A program made the position numbers and the translations under genes. Source: WSZJ01 sp964590435 (GTDB taxonomy: Bacteria; Planctomycetota; MHYJ01; WSZJ01). Taken from it: DNA of 64,000 nt. The notes beneath the pieces were generated by a model that did not search any database, was not told the origin of the DNA, and saw only the letters and a list, made by a program, of their open reading frames with translations. The stretch is taken from assembly GCA_964590435.1 (NCBI GenBank), contig CAZPWT010000050.1, forward strand, positions 1-64,000, in the 5' to 3' direction. Each line of letters opens with the position of its first letter. Positions within the stretch are counted from its first letter, which is position 1. This document shows positions 39,538 through 49,651 of the stretch, piece after piece.

Positions 39538-41279
39538 GCGCGGACGCGCGCCTCCATTGCGGCGGACGCGCCGGCCACGCAGGACACCGCGATCGCGAGC
39601 GAGACCGCGAGAAAGATCAGGACAGCGACGGCATCAGGGGGGCGATAGATCCCTTCGCAGGCGGAGGAAACGCTTCGCAGGATGATCCCGAACGGGTTGA
39701 GGGAGGTGAGGAAGGGTGCGTGCGTGCGGAGCGGGAGGGCGGCGAGGGCGGGGACGGCCCAGAGGGCGAAGAGGGCGGCGGTGGTGGCGGAGGCGGCGCG
39801 GCGGGGGTGCCCGACGGCGAGGGAAGCGGCGCAGGCGAGGGTGAAGGCGCAGGCGATGGCGGCGGCGAAGGAGAGGGCGAGGAGGGGGCCGGTGAGGCCG
39901 ATGGAGAGGGAGCAGAAGGCGGCGTGGAGGAAGGCGACGGCGAGGGCGGGGGCGATGGAGCGGAGGGAGGCGAGAAGTTTGCCGGCGAGGATGTCGCGGG
40001 TGGGGAGGCCGGTGGAGAGGAGGATGGGGAGGGTGCCGTTGTCGCGTTCGGGGCCGAGGGTGGAGGAACCGGCGCCGATGGCGAGGATGGTGCAGACGAG
40101 GAGGTCGAGCAGGAGGGTGACGTGGGCGGCGGCGGCGGTCGGGGGGCCCGAGGAGGCGGCGACCCGCGCGACGAGCCAGAAAAGGACGTTGCAGGCGAGG
40201 GTTCCGCCGCAGATGAGGGAGCCGAAGACGGTGAGGACCTGGCGCGCGGTGGGATCGTCGAACGCGCGGTCTTTCCAGTAGACGGGATTGCCGCGGATGG
40301 GGAGGCGGAAATTACGGACGGGGGCGAAGGCGGGGACGGCCCGGTGCGGGGCGGCCGCGGGAGCCGCGGCGGAGGCGGCGGGGTGAGCGAGGGGGATCGG
40401 GACGACGGGTCCTGATGCCTGCGCAGAGGAAGGCGCGAAGAACGCCATCGGGATCGCGGAGGCGCCGGCGAGCGGGGGAAGCGCGGGGGCTTTCCGGCTC
40501 CGGGGCGAGCGGGCATTGCGGAGGAGGACGGCGGCGCCTGCGAGGGCGCCCGCGGACTCGGCGAGATGGGCGCCCCACGCGAGGCCGCGGTCGAGCCAGG
40601 AGGCGGGCGAGCCGGCCATGCCATCGCGAATGGCGGCGCTCCACGGGCAGATCACGGAGAGCACGGCGTTCCCCCCCACGTCTCCGATCAGCCCGTGCGC
40701 GATTGCGGACGCGACGGCGCCGATCACGGTGGAGGCGACGGCGAAGAAGACGAGCCCGACGAGCGCGAGGCCGGTGGCCGTTCCGGCGCGGTCGCTGAGG
40801 GCGGACATCAGGATCGAGATGGAGGCGGCGAAGAGCCCGTGGAGGATCAGGCCGATGGTGGTGGTGAGGAGGAGGACGGGGGTCGTGCCGCCGAGCAGCA
40901 GCGCCGCGACCCCGATCGGGAGGCCGGCGGCGAGCGTCGCGGCCGTGAGGACGCCGTTGGCGACCAGCTTTCCCGAGACGATGTCGAAATCGGTGACCGG
41001 GGCGACGGAGAGGAGGTCCAGCGTCCCCCGTTCGCGCTCCCACGCGATGGCGGGAGCGACCATCGCGGGAACCAGCACGACCCCGGCGATGAACTCGGTC
41101 CAGAAGAAGATCCGGAACAGCGTGACGCCGGCCTGCCGGAATTCCGAGCTGGACCCCGACCACGGCCACGCCAGCGCAGCCGCGGCCGCGAGGAACACGA
41201 CGAACCCGGCCCGCATCGCCCAGGTCCGCGGCGCGCGCGACAGGTGAATCAGTTCGCCGGTGAGAAGCGGGGATCTCAT
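39534..41279 (-). CDS. Double-length ABC-2/Gld-type permease (third in operon)
   Basis: A 581-aa membrane protein built of two permease-like halves. Each half has the motif E-R-x-x-G-T-L-x-x-L...GK: ERERGTLDLLSVAPVTDFDI in the first, ERDNGTLPILLSTGLPTRDI in the second. An alanine/proline-rich linker and RLPIRGNPVYWKDR lie between them. It is one of three tandem paralogues that share one ATPase (45018-45944). The likely role is export or membrane remodelling, as for GldF/NatB-type systems; the substrate is unknown. Start ATG 41279 overlaps the preceding stop by one base (TGATG). Confidence 0.8.
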   Translation of the reverse strand: MRSPLLTGELIHLSRAPRTWAMRAGFVVFLAAAAALAWPWSGSSSEFRQAGVTLFRIFFWTEFIAGVVLVPAMVAPAIAWERERGTLDLLSVAPVTDFDIVSGKLVANGVLTAATLAAGLPIGVAALLLGGTTPVLLLTTTIGLILHGLFAASISILMSALSDRAGTATGLALVGLVFFAVASTVIGAVASAIAHGLIGDVGGNAVLSVICPWSAAIRDGMAGSPASWLDRGLAWGAHLAESAGALAGAAVLLRNARSPRSRKAPALPPLAGASAIPMAFFAPSSAQASGPVVPIPLAHPAASAAAPAAAPHRAVPAFAPVRNFRLPIRGNPVYWKDRAFDDPTARQVLTVFGSLICGGTLACNVLFWLVARVAASSGPPTAAAAHVTLLLDLLVCTILAIGAGSSTLGPERDNGTLPILLSTGLPTRDILAGKLLASLRSIAPALAVAFLHAAFCSLSIGLTGPLLALSFAAAIACAFTLACAASLAVGHPRRAASATTAALFALWAVPALAALPLRTHAPFLTSLNPFGIILRSVSSACEGIYRPPDAVAVLIFLAVSLAIAVSCVAGASAAMEARVRA

Positions 41280-43117
41280 CAGGCCCTCAGTCTCCGTTCG
41301 ATCCCGAAGCAGACCAGCGCCACTGGCACGATCGCCGTCGCCGTCGACACGAAGAGGAACGTCGCCGCGTGGCCGATCTCCATCGCGCCGCTTCCACGCG
41401 AGCCCAGGATGAAACGCATGATCGAGAACGGGTCGCTCCCCACGAACCACCCTTCCATTCCCGGGACGACACCCTGCAGGAACGTCGGGAGGATCCACAC
41501 GGCGAAAGGCAGGGCGACCGCGATGGGAAGCGCAATCCGCTGGCGCCTCGCCCACCACGAGGCGCCCACGGAGAGGCCGGCAACGGAGAGCACGGTCAGG
41601 AGGCAGACTCCGGCCAGCGCGATTCCGCGGAAGCCCAGGTCAAGGACGATGGCGGCCAGGTGAACCATCACCACCGCGAGGACAGGCCAGGATCTGACGA
41701 GCGCCGCGCGCAGCTTCCCCGCGACGATCCACGAAGGCCGGTACCCGGTCGAAAGCAGAAGCGACAGCGTCCCTCGCTCGACTTCGTGCGCCAGGGTCCC
41801 GGCGGTGTGAAGGGCGACCACCAGGCCCAGCAGGAACAACTCGATGACGATTCCATCGTGGGTCCCACCCCACAGGGCACCCCTGCGCGTCCCGACGGCC
41901 AGCGCGGGCACGGCAAAAAGCGCCGCCAGCGCCGCGATCCAGAACCGCACGTGCGAGTTTTCTTCCTCGCTGATCTGAAGCGATTCGCGCCAGTAGACGG
42001 GGTTGCCGCGGATTGGAAGGCGCGGCTCCCACAGGATTCCCTGTTCCCTTCCAGGCCGGGACAGGACGCGCTTCGCCTTCCGCGGCGGCGCTTCTTTCTT
42101 CGGGCCTTTCACGCCTCCCGGCCTGGCGGAGAGCGGCCGCCCTTCGGTCTCCTCGGGTGCCCGCGTTTTCGACGACAGCTGCGCTGCTACGTCCGGGGAG
42201 AGCAATCCCCGGATGGTCAGGACTGCGGCGAACAGGTGAAATGTCCAGGCGGCGACAAGCGTCGGCATGGGCGGCGGCCGGACGTCCAGGGCCGCCTGCG
42301 TGTAGAGCACCCAGGGGCAGAGCGCGAGCGCGCTTTCCGGGGCAGGAACCAGGCGGGCGGCAACCCCGAACAGCTTCGCCGCCACCAGGCTTGAGAACGT
42401 GAACGCCATCCACGCTCCCGCCAGGTAGGCCAGCACTCCCAGCCACGAGGGACGGCGGTCGCGCGTTTCCGCCCGCGCGAGCGAAAGCAGGCTCACGGTC
42501 GCCATTCCGACGAACAGCGAAAACCCCGGCGTCCCCAGGTTCATCAGCCACGCGCCGGCAAACGACGTCCCCAGCACTACGCTTCCGCTCAGGATGACCG
42601 CGCGCATCGAGGCTTTCGAACTGCGCGAGGACACGACGGATACGCGGAGGGCGATCGCCGCGGTGAGCAGCGCCGTCAGCGCGACCGAGACGCAGACCAT
42701 GAGCGCCCGGTCCAGCCGGATGCCGCCCAGCGCGACCGCCGCGAACGCGAGGGGAAACGGCGCGGCGAGAAGGACCCCGGCTTGCGCGACCTGTGACCCG
42801 AGCTTCCCGAGCAGGATGTCGCGCTCCGATTGCGGGCACGCGAGGAGAAGCTCCAGCGTCCCTTTCTCGCGCTCCCCCGGGATGTCCGCCGCCACCAGCG
42901 CCGGGACGATGAAGATCGCGAACAGCATCTCGCACCAGAAAAAGACCGGGAACAGGCTTGCGAAGGCGGCCTGCACGCGCGGGGCCGCGGCGCCCCAGGG
43001 GACGCTTGCGGCCGCGAAGAGAATGATCGTGAGGAGGAACGCGGATCGAAACAGCGTTGTCCGCGGCGCCTGCGCGAGCCGGGTGAGTTCGTGATGGAGG
43101 AGGACGAAGCGGGTCAT
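41279..43117 (-). CDS. Double-length ABC-2/Gld-type permease (second in operon)
   Basis: A 612-aa paralogue of its neighbours, again with two halves: EREKGTLELLLACPQSERDI, then a basic cytoplasmic linker, RLPIRGNPVYWRES, and EVERGTLSLLLSTGYRPSWI. About twelve transmembrane helices. It overlaps the previous permease gene by four bases. Confidence 0.8.
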   Translation of the reverse strand: MTRFVLLHHELTRLAQAPRTTLFRSAFLLTIILFAAASVPWGAAAPRVQAAFASLFPVFFWCEMLFAIFIVPALVAADIPGEREKGTLELLLACPQSERDILLGKLGSQVAQAGVLLAAPFPLAFAAVALGGIRLDRALMVCVSVALTALLTAAIALRVSVVSSRSSKASMRAVILSGSVVLGTSFAGAWLMNLGTPGFSLFVGMATVSLLSLARAETRDRRPSWLGVLAYLAGAWMAFTFSSLVAAKLFGVAARLVPAPESALALCPWVLYTQAALDVRPPPMPTLVAAWTFHLFAAVLTIRGLLSPDVAAQLSSKTRAPEETEGRPLSARPGGVKGPKKEAPPRKAKRVLSRPGREQGILWEPRLPIRGNPVYWRESLQISEEENSHVRFWIAALAALFAVPALAVGTRRGALWGGTHDGIVIELFLLGLVVALHTAGTLAHEVERGTLSLLLSTGYRPSWIVAGKLRAALVRSWPVLAVVMVHLAAIVLDLGFRGIALAGVCLLTVLSVAGLSVGASWWARRQRIALPIAVALPFAVWILPTFLQGVVPGMEGWFVGSDPFSIMRFILGSRGSGAMEIGHAATFLFVSTATAIVPVALVCFGIERRLRA

Positions 43118-45021
43118 TCGCGGGCGCTCCGGCTCACGAGCGACGTTGCGATCGCGAAGGCTCCCGCCGCGATGACGAGCTGCATGACCAGCCAGCGCAG
43201 GAGCGGCGGGTCGAACTGGTCGAAACGGAAGAACCCCGTTGCGAGCGACTGCCAGAGCATGCCCCAAGGCGTCAGCCAGCCGGGGACGTCCTCCACCACC
43301 CCGAACGCTTCCAGCAGCGGCGGGCCGCCCCAGAGAGCAATGCCCGCCACGAACGCGCAGATCACCGCGGCCTTCGAGTTCCGCACCAGCGACGCCGCGG
43401 CGCCGCACACGCAGGCCAGGCAGGTCAGCGAGCTCATCAGGATCAACGCAGCGGAAAGCCCTTCCCGCGGCAGCCGGATCGTGACGATCGCCACCCGGAC
43501 GAGCGTCAGTACGAGGGGAGCCCTGAGGTGCCACGCGACGGCGGCCAGCTTCCCCGCGACCACGCTTCGCACGGGGAATCCCGTCGCCGCCAGGATCGCC
43601 AGGTTGCCGGTCGCGCGTTCCTTCGAGAGGACCGACCCGCAGGTCGGCGCGATGACGAGCCCGAGGAAGAGCAGGTCGGCCACGAGCGTCATGGCGGATT
43701 CCCCGCTGGCGCGATCGGAAGACAGCCCCATCAGCATCGGGATCGTGAGGAGCCCGCAGACGGCGATCCCCATGCCGATCATGCAGCCGGAGACGGGGTT
43801 CTTGAGGATCCGGATGTCCTTCCACAGGACCGGGTTGTTCCAGACCGGAATGGCGGAGCGGCGGGCGCTGGCGGGCGGCGGATCGGCGGTTTCGCGGGGA
43901 AGCGCCGGCGGCGGCGCGACGGGTCGCGGCGGGGGCATGGCGCCATGCAGCAGGCTGCTGGGGGAAGCGGCGGCGTCGAAGAAGTGGACGTTGGTCGGCG
44001 CGGCGGGAGGCACAGGGGGCGCCGGCGTCCGGCTCGCGACGGGACGTCTTTCGGGCGAGGACTCGGTCCCCTCGACGCGAAGTTCCAGGCCGCGTTTCTT
44101 GAGCCTCCGGGCGATCGCGAGGATAACGAGGGCGGTGAGGACGAGCTGGGAGCCCCAGGTGAGGCCTCGCGACAGCGGGTCGAGCGGTTTGCCGAAGAGG
44201 TCGGCGATCGACGACCCGGAGGGGCAGAGGATGGCGAGGGTGCGGTCGATCACCAGGGGCGAGATGCGATGGCCGTGGTATCCACTTCTGACGACAAAGT
44301 AGCCGATGAATCCGGAAAGGAGCAGGAGAACGGCGCCGACGGCTCCCGCGGCACGGAGGCGGGCGAATCCGCCGAGCGCAGCGGCCGCGCAGCCGAGGAC
44401 GAAGCAGCCGGGAAGCCAGCCGTCCGCCATGTCCCCGGTGGCGAGCCCGAGCCCAGCGTACGTGAGAACGGCGCCGCCCCCGATGGTCCCGAGCACGCCC
44501 GAGTACGCGGCGCTCGTGGCCTGGGAAGCCGTGGCGGTCGTGAGCGAAGCCAGCAGGGCGACCGCGATCGAAAATGTTCCCAGAAGCACCGTGTGCGCCA
44601 TCGCGATCGCGGCGTACTGGAGCGGCGCGCCGCCGACGATCATCGCCCCCACGGCGAACGGGGCGCCGCAGAAGAGGAGCGACAGGGCCCAGACGGCGTG
44701 CGACAGCCCGCGCCCGAACACGAGGTCGGCGTCGGACTGCGGACACCCCGCGAGCACGTCGAGCGTTCCCTGCTCCCGTTCGCCCGCGATCGCCGGCGCC
44801 ACGAACGCCGGGATGAACAGCCCCGCCGCCGCCAGTTCGCACAGCACGAACGCGAACATCAGGTGCCGGCCCGCATCCGGGGACGTGCGGAGCCCTTCCC
44901 ACGGCCACGCCAGCGCCGTCGCCACGAGCAGCATCGCCACGAACGCCAGTCGCACCGCGTGCGTCGTCCGCCGCCGCGACATGCGGAACAGGTCCCCCTT
45001 CAGCATCGTCAGTCCGATCAC
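43114..45021 (-). CDS. Double-length ABC-2/Gld-type permease (first in operon)
   Basis: A 635-aa paralogue. First half EREQGTLDVLAGCPQSDADL; linker rich in Pro/Ala; then IPVWNNPVLWKDIRILKNP and the weaker second motif SKERATGNLAILAATGFPV. It is most diverged at the second motif. Start ATG 45021 overlaps the ATPase stop by four bases. ATG 45006 (MLKGDLFRMS) is an alternative. Confidence 0.8.
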   Translation of the reverse strand: MIGLTMLKGDLFRMSRRRTTHAVRLAFVAMLLVATALAWPWEGLRTSPDAGRHLMFAFVLCELAAAGLFIPAFVAPAIAGEREQGTLDVLAGCPQSDADLVFGRGLSHAVWALSLLFCGAPFAVGAMIVGGAPLQYAAIAMAHTVLLGTFSIAVALLASLTTATASQATSAAYSGVLGTIGGGAVLTYAGLGLATGDMADGWLPGCFVLGCAAAALGGFARLRAAGAVGAVLLLLSGFIGYFVVRSGYHGHRISPLVIDRTLAILCPSGSSIADLFGKPLDPLSRGLTWGSQLVLTALVILAIARRLKKRGLELRVEGTESSPERRPVASRTPAPPVPPAAPTNVHFFDAAASPSSLLHGAMPPPRPVAPPPALPRETADPPPASARRSAIPVWNNPVLWKDIRILKNPVSGCMIGMGIAVCGLLTIPMLMGLSSDRASGESAMTLVADLLFLGLVIAPTCGSVLSKERATGNLAILAATGFPVRSVVAGKLAAVAWHLRAPLVLTLVRVAIVTIRLPREGLSAALILMSSLTCLACVCGAAASLVRNSKAAVICAFVAGIALWGGPPLLEAFGVVEDVPGWLTPWGMLWQSLATGFFRFDQFDPPLLRWLVMQLVIAAGAFAIATSLVSRSARE

Positions 45022-45944
45022 GTCACCTTCCCCTTCGTCAGCGACAGGAACGCCTCCTCCAGGTCCGCCTGCGCCTCCCGGAACAGCGTCACCCGCAGCC
45101 CCGCCTTCACCAGCGCCTCCGGGATCGCCGCAATGTCACGGTCCGGCCGGTCGAACTCCGCACGCAGGAGGCCGTCCTCATCCCAGACCTTCTTCACCCC
45201 CTCGATCACACCCACCGAGTCCAGCGCCTTCTGCGGCTCCGCTGCCACCTTGAACTCGACGACCAATCCCGAAGCGGCCATCTTGAGCGCGTCGGAGACG
45301 GGGCCCTTGTAGACCAGCCGCCCCGCCTCGATCACCGCGATCGACTGGCACAGGTCGCTCATCTCCCGCAGGATGTGGCTCGACACGAGGATCGTCTTCT
45401 TCATCCGCCCCAGCTCGCCGATCAGCGCCCGGATCTCGATGCGGGCGCGCGGGTCGAGGCCGGAAGCGGGCTCGTCGAGGAGCAGGACCTCCGGGTTGTG
45501 CACGAGCACGCGCGCGAGCCCGAGGCGCTGCTGGTTCCCGCGCGACATCGTCCGGATCAGCGAGTGCTTCTTCCCCGTCAGGTCCGTCAGCTGCAGGATG
45601 TCGTCCACGACCTTCTCGCGTTTCCCGGCGTGGATGCGGTACATCGCGGCGAAGAAGTGCAGGTACTCCTCGACGAGCATGTCCTCGTAGACGCCGAACG
45701 TGTCCGGCATGTAGCCGAGCAGACGGCGCACTTCCATGCGGTCGTGCGAGACCGAGTGGCCCGCGATCGTCGCGTCGCCGTGGGTCGGCTGGAGAAGCGT
45801 CGCGAGCATGCGGATCGTGGTCGTCTTCCCGGCGCCGTTCGGGCCGATGAAGCCGCAGATCTCCCCCTTCTCGAGCGAGAAAGTCAGGTTGTCGACCGCG
45901 GTCAGCGGGCCGTAGCGGCGCGTGAGTCCCTTGATTTCGATCAC
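45018..45944 (-). CDS. ABC transporter ATP-binding protein (GldA/NatA type), module A
   Basis: A 308-aa ATPase. Walker A GPNGAGKTT, signature MSRGNQQRLGLAR, Walker B EVLLLDEPASGLDPRA, and an H-loop (VSSHILREM). The C-terminal 80-residue extension is typical of ABC-2 export ATPases. It is the only ATPase for three permease genes directly downstream, and it follows a GATase-like membrane protein with a 4-base overlap. Confidence 0.92.
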   Translation of the reverse strand: MIEIKGLTRRYGPLTAVDNLTFSLEKGEICGFIGPNGAGKTTTIRMLATLLQPTHGDATIAGHSVSHDRMEVRRLLGYMPDTFGVYEDMLVEEYLHFFAAMYRIHAGKREKVVDDILQLTDLTGKKHSLIRTMSRGNQQRLGLARVLVHNPEVLLLDEPASGLDPRARIEIRALIGELGRMKKTILVSSHILREMSDLCQSIAVIEAGRLVYKGPVSDALKMAASGLVVEFKVAAEPQKALDSVGVIEGVKKVWDEDGLLRAEFDRPDRDIAAIPEALVKAGLRVTLFREAQADLEEAFLSLTKGKVT

Positions 45945-47782
45945 GGGGCCTTCTCCAGATGGAAGCGGACGAGGAAGCAGGAGCGGGCGGGCGGCTCGCC
46001 GCCGAGGACGGGGGCGGCGGCGGGGCAGTCGATCCAGCCGACGAGGACGGGGTGCTCGGCGCTTCCCGGCGCGCGGCGCAGGGCGCTGCGCTCGTCATTG
46101 CCGACGCGCGTGAAGTACCACTGGTGCACCATGTCCTGGAACGCGGCGTCTTCAGCGGAGAGCGGCGCAGCGTCCTTGCCCGGGAAAGCGCCCCCGGGCT
46201 CGACATCGCCGCCATGCTGCGAATCGGCGCCCGCTTCAAGGCGGCAGAAGCGGAGCGTGGACGGGGCCTGGATGACGATGCGGCCGTTTTCGCGGCGGAC
46301 GGAGAAGGCGCCGGGGGGTAGGTCGGTCGAGGCGACGACGGGATAGGGATCCCATCCATAGACCGGGAGCATGCGGGCCGCGGGATGCGGTCCACAGGCG
46401 GCCCGGGGGTTGACGGGGTCGAGTCCGTGCGGCGGCGGGCCCGCGGGCCAGAGACGGGCGTCCGGGGAGCCGGTGGAAATCTCCTGGTTCCCGGAGAGGG
46501 GCGCCACGACCAGGTAGATCGCGGTTTCGCGGATCCCGTCCGGGTACACGTCGATCGTCCCGATCGCCACGATGTGCGAGTCGCGCGTCTTGGTGCGTGC
46601 CGACATCGCCCACGCCGCGCCGCAGAACGCCGCGATCGCGACGGGAAGAGTGACCCAGGTCCACGCCTGGCGGCGGAGCGCCTTGAGCACGAAGTAGTCG
46701 ACCGGGCCAATCACGGCGAGGTAGACGACGAGCAGCGCGAAGAACCACCCCAGCGCCACCGTCCTGCCGGCCAGCGCGAGCGGCGTCGCGCTGCGGATCT
46801 GCTCCTTTTCCGCCGACTTCCAGGCTTCTTCATCCACCCGCCCTTCGCTCCTCGCCCGGGAAAGCCAGAGCCGCCGGGCCGCTTCGTCGTCCTGCGGCGG
46901 GTCCGTGTCGGCGGGGGCGTTCGGGCGCAGCGGGAGTTGTTCCTTCCAGAACGCGGGCAGTCCCGGCCAGTCGGCAAGCGGCCGCATGAGGGGGTCGAAG
47001 CCGAGGAAGAGCGCGCGGCCGAGGCCGGCGGGGGCAGAAGCGCCGAAGGGGGCGCGGTCGGCGCCGGGCTTCGCGGTCACGTCGGCGACCGGGAAGTCCG
47101 CGGTTGGCGCCGGGAGATTCGCGTCGATCTCGGCCAGCGAAGCGACGCCTTTCGTCCCTGCGATCTCCACGGGAAGGACGGCGGCCAGCCGCGAATCCCG
47201 GGCGTCCTTCGCTGCGATCCCAGCGCAGACGGCGAGCACTCCCCCGTTTCGCGTCCACCGCCGGATCGCATCCGCCGCTTCCGCAGGCAGGCCGGGGTTG
47301 GGGAAACGGACGATGACGGCATCGAAGGCCTCGTAGGCGTCGGAGAAATCCGGGAGGTCCGGGCCCGAGGCGAGGAGGGTTTTCCAGAGCTCGTGTTCGG
47401 GGAGGCCGAGGGGGGCGTCGGAGACGGCGAGGAAGAGCCGCTCGCTGCCCCCGGCGAGGGCGAGGCGCAGGGGCAGCTCGAACTCGACTTTCGGACCCGT
47501 GACGGAAACTTTCAGGGAGGGACGGGCACGGACCGGGATCCACCAGCCGAGGCGGCTTCCTGCGGGGACGACGACGTCGCGGACCGAATCGACGTCGAGG
47601 GACTCGATGCGGATCTGGAGCCGGACTTCGGCATCGGGGTTGTCGATCTCGACGCGCACCGCGGTCCAGCGTCCGTCGCGCCCGGCGCCGCCGAAGGCCG
47701 GGGTCGCCGTGATTTTCGGGTCCGCGGCGGCGGCGGACGCGGCGATCGCGAGCAGAGCGGCGGCACGGGCGAAGGCGTTCAC
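45941..47782 (-). CDS. Membrane-anchored GATase-like protein, module A
   Basis: A 613-aa protein with signal peptide (FARAAALLAIAASAAAADP) and a beta-rich N-terminal domain. A glutamine-amidotransferase-like domain follows (FDAVIVRFPNPGLPAEAADA, NGGVLAVCAGI). Then come two transmembrane helices around LVVYLAVIGPVDYFVLKALR and a C-terminal domain. The same plan is seen in 57045-58883 next to ABC module B, including IGPV(D/N)(Y/F). Such proteins resemble GldG-like partners of ABC exporters. GTG start overlapping the upstream VWA gene stop by four bases. Function inferred only from architecture. Confidence 0.7.
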   Translation of the reverse strand: MNAFARAAALLAIAASAAAADPKITATPAFGGAGRDGRWTAVRVEIDNPDAEVRLQIRIESLDVDSVRDVVVPAGSRLGWWIPVRARPSLKVSVTGPKVEFELPLRLALAGGSERLFLAVSDAPLGLPEHELWKTLLASGPDLPDFSDAYEAFDAVIVRFPNPGLPAEAADAIRRWTRNGGVLAVCAGIAAKDARDSRLAAVLPVEIAGTKGVASLAEIDANLPAPTADFPVADVTAKPGADRAPFGASAPAGLGRALFLGFDPLMRPLADWPGLPAFWKEQLPLRPNAPADTDPPQDDEAARRLWLSRARSEGRVDEEAWKSAEKEQIRSATPLALAGRTVALGWFFALLVVYLAVIGPVDYFVLKALRRQAWTWVTLPVAIAAFCGAAWAMSARTKTRDSHIVAIGTIDVYPDGIRETAIYLVVAPLSGNQEISTGSPDARLWPAGPPPHGLDPVNPRAACGPHPAARMLPVYGWDPYPVVASTDLPPGAFSVRRENGRIVIQAPSTLRFCRLEAGADSQHGGDVEPGGAFPGKDAAPLSAEDAAFQDMVHQWYFTRVGNDERSALRRAPGSAEHPVLVGWIDCPAAAPVLGGEPPARSCFLVRFHLEKAP

Positions 47783-49623
47783 GCGATCCTCCGGTGGAAG
47801 CAGAGCCACTCGATCACGAACAGCCCGAGCGCGGCACAGGCGAGCCACGGCCAGATGTCGCGGTTTTCGCGGCCGGCCGCGGCGACGCCCTCGACCTTCG
47901 ACTTCCCGGAACCCAGAGCCGCAGGGGGCGCCAGGTTGGATTCCGTCTCCGACAGCAGGTTCACGCCGAATTCGCGCACGCCGGCGGCCGACTCGAAGCG
48001 GCACAGCCCCACGCGGTCGGCGCCGGCCCAGACGAAGTCCCCGGCGGCCGACGCCGTCAGGGGCGTCTTCACGCCGTCCGGCCCCGTTACCGTCGCTTCC
48101 GTCACCCCCGGCACCACGAACCGCGCCGTCCGCCCCGCCGGGACCTGCGGCGGCACCTCAGCCGCCCTTGCATCCGCGACCGCCCGGACGAGGTTCGAGA
48201 AGAAGATCGGAAACGACGGCCGCAGCGGCCAATCCGATTCCCCCGCGCGGAAGCCGATCGCGACTCGCAGGCGGCCGCGCTCCGTCGAAGCGACGATCAG
48301 CGGCCCCGCGCTTCCCTGCACGAGCACCGTTCCCTCCGGCGGCGGGGCGAGGCGGGCGGCGCGGCCGACGTGGACGTCGGTGAAGCGGGCGAAGCGGAGC
48401 AGCGCGTGGGTTTCGTCCCAGGACAGGACGCGCACGCGCTCAGTTTCATCGCCGGGCGTGATCCCGGCCACGGGCTTGTCGGGGCGGAACCACACGGCGT
48501 GGGCGTCCGGCGGCGCCGCGAGCGCCGGCCCTTCGCAGATCCACAGGTCCGGCTTCTCCGTCACGAATTCGACGCGCGGCCGCGTTTCGAGGAAGGCCTT
48601 GAGGAAGCGGTGTTCGCCGGCGAGCTGGACGCGGACCTGGCCGGGGGACGGGAGGCGCGTCCACGCGTGGTCGTCGGCGGCGAGGGCGTCGGCCTCGTCG
48701 AGGGCGACCTCGGCGGCCGCCTCTCCCGGGAGCATGGCGGAGAAGCTGGCGCCGCCGGTCTCGCCCGGCTGCAGCTCAACGGCGCGGGCGGCGACCGCGG
48801 ACCCGTCGATCTTGAGCGACACGTAGACCTTCTTGCGGTCCGCCGAAAAGTTCGAGACTCCCGCGAACACCGAGTACGCGTACAGCGTCTTCCCGCCCTC
48901 GACCCGCGACTTCACCCGCCCGTCCGGCTCCACGACGGTTTCCGCGCGGAACGCCGTGATCCCCACGTTCCCCGCCGTCCCCGCCGTCTTCACCCACGTC
49001 AGCCCCTTCTCCAGCACCGGGTGCGACGGCACCTTCGCCCCCGCGCCGTCCGAAAGAAGCACCACCGCCGACCCGTCGCGCTTCTCGACCGCCGTCGCCG
49101 CCAGCCGCAAGGCCTCCTCCATCGAGCACTCCGTGTCGTGCGTCCGCAGCCCGTCGAGCGCCCGCTCCACCGCCGCCCGGTCCCGCGTCATCCCGCACGC
49201 CACGCGAGCCGCCGGCCCGGCCTCCACCACCATCGCCTCGTCCCCGTCCCCCATCGACGACAGCGCCCGCGCCGCTTCCTTCTTCGCCATCTCCAGCCGC
49301 GTCACGTCCCCTTCGCGCGCCCCCATCGAGGCCGAAGTATCGACGACGAGCACGACGACCTTCCCCGGCGAGCTGGTCCGGACCATCGCCGGCCGCGCGA
49401 GCGCCAGCACCAGAAGCGCCAGCAGCAGCAGCTGCAGGAACAGCAGCAGGTTCGCGCGAAGCCGCTGGAACGGCGCGTTCGCCTGCACGTCCCGCACCGC
49501 CTTCTCCCAGAGCAGGGTGGAGCTGACCGTGACGTCGCGCCGGCGCAGCTTCAGGATGTAGAGAAGGACCAGCGGGACGGCGAGCGCGCCCAGCGCCAGA
49601 AAAGCAGGATTGAGAAGGCTCAC
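47779..49623 (-). CDS. BatA-like VWA domain membrane protein
   Basis: A 614-aa protein with the BatA N-terminus (LNPAFLALGALAVPLVLLYI) and a second helix (LLLFLQLLLLALLVLALARPA). The VWA domain has MIDAS DTSAS (VVLVVDTSASMG). A long extracytoplasmic region and a C-terminal helix (WLACAALGLFVIEWLCF) follow. The start is GTG 49623 (upstream residues are arginine-rich shadow). It is the first gene of envelope operon A. Confidence 0.82.
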   Translation of the reverse strand: MSLLNPAFLALGALAVPLVLLYILKLRRRDVTVSSTLLWEKAVRDVQANAPFQRLRANLLLFLQLLLLALLVLALARPAMVRTSSPGKVVVLVVDTSASMGAREGDVTRLEMAKKEAARALSSMGDGDEAMVVEAGPAARVACGMTRDRAAVERALDGLRTHDTECSMEEALRLAATAVEKRDGSAVVLLSDGAGAKVPSHPVLEKGLTWVKTAGTAGNVGITAFRAETVVEPDGRVKSRVEGGKTLYAYSVFAGVSNFSADRKKVYVSLKIDGSAVAARAVELQPGETGGASFSAMLPGEAAAEVALDEADALAADDHAWTRLPSPGQVRVQLAGEHRFLKAFLETRPRVEFVTEKPDLWICEGPALAAPPDAHAVWFRPDKPVAGITPGDETERVRVLSWDETHALLRFARFTDVHVGRAARLAPPPEGTVLVQGSAGPLIVASTERGRLRVAIGFRAGESDWPLRPSFPIFFSNLVRAVADARAAEVPPQVPAGRTARFVVPGVTEATVTGPDGVKTPLTASAAGDFVWAGADRVGLCRFESAAGVREFGVNLLSETESNLAPPAALGSGKSKVEGVAAAGRENRDIWPWLACAALGLFVIEWLCFHRRIA

Positions 49624-49651
49624 GGTCCCCGGATGATACCGCCCCGGCGCC

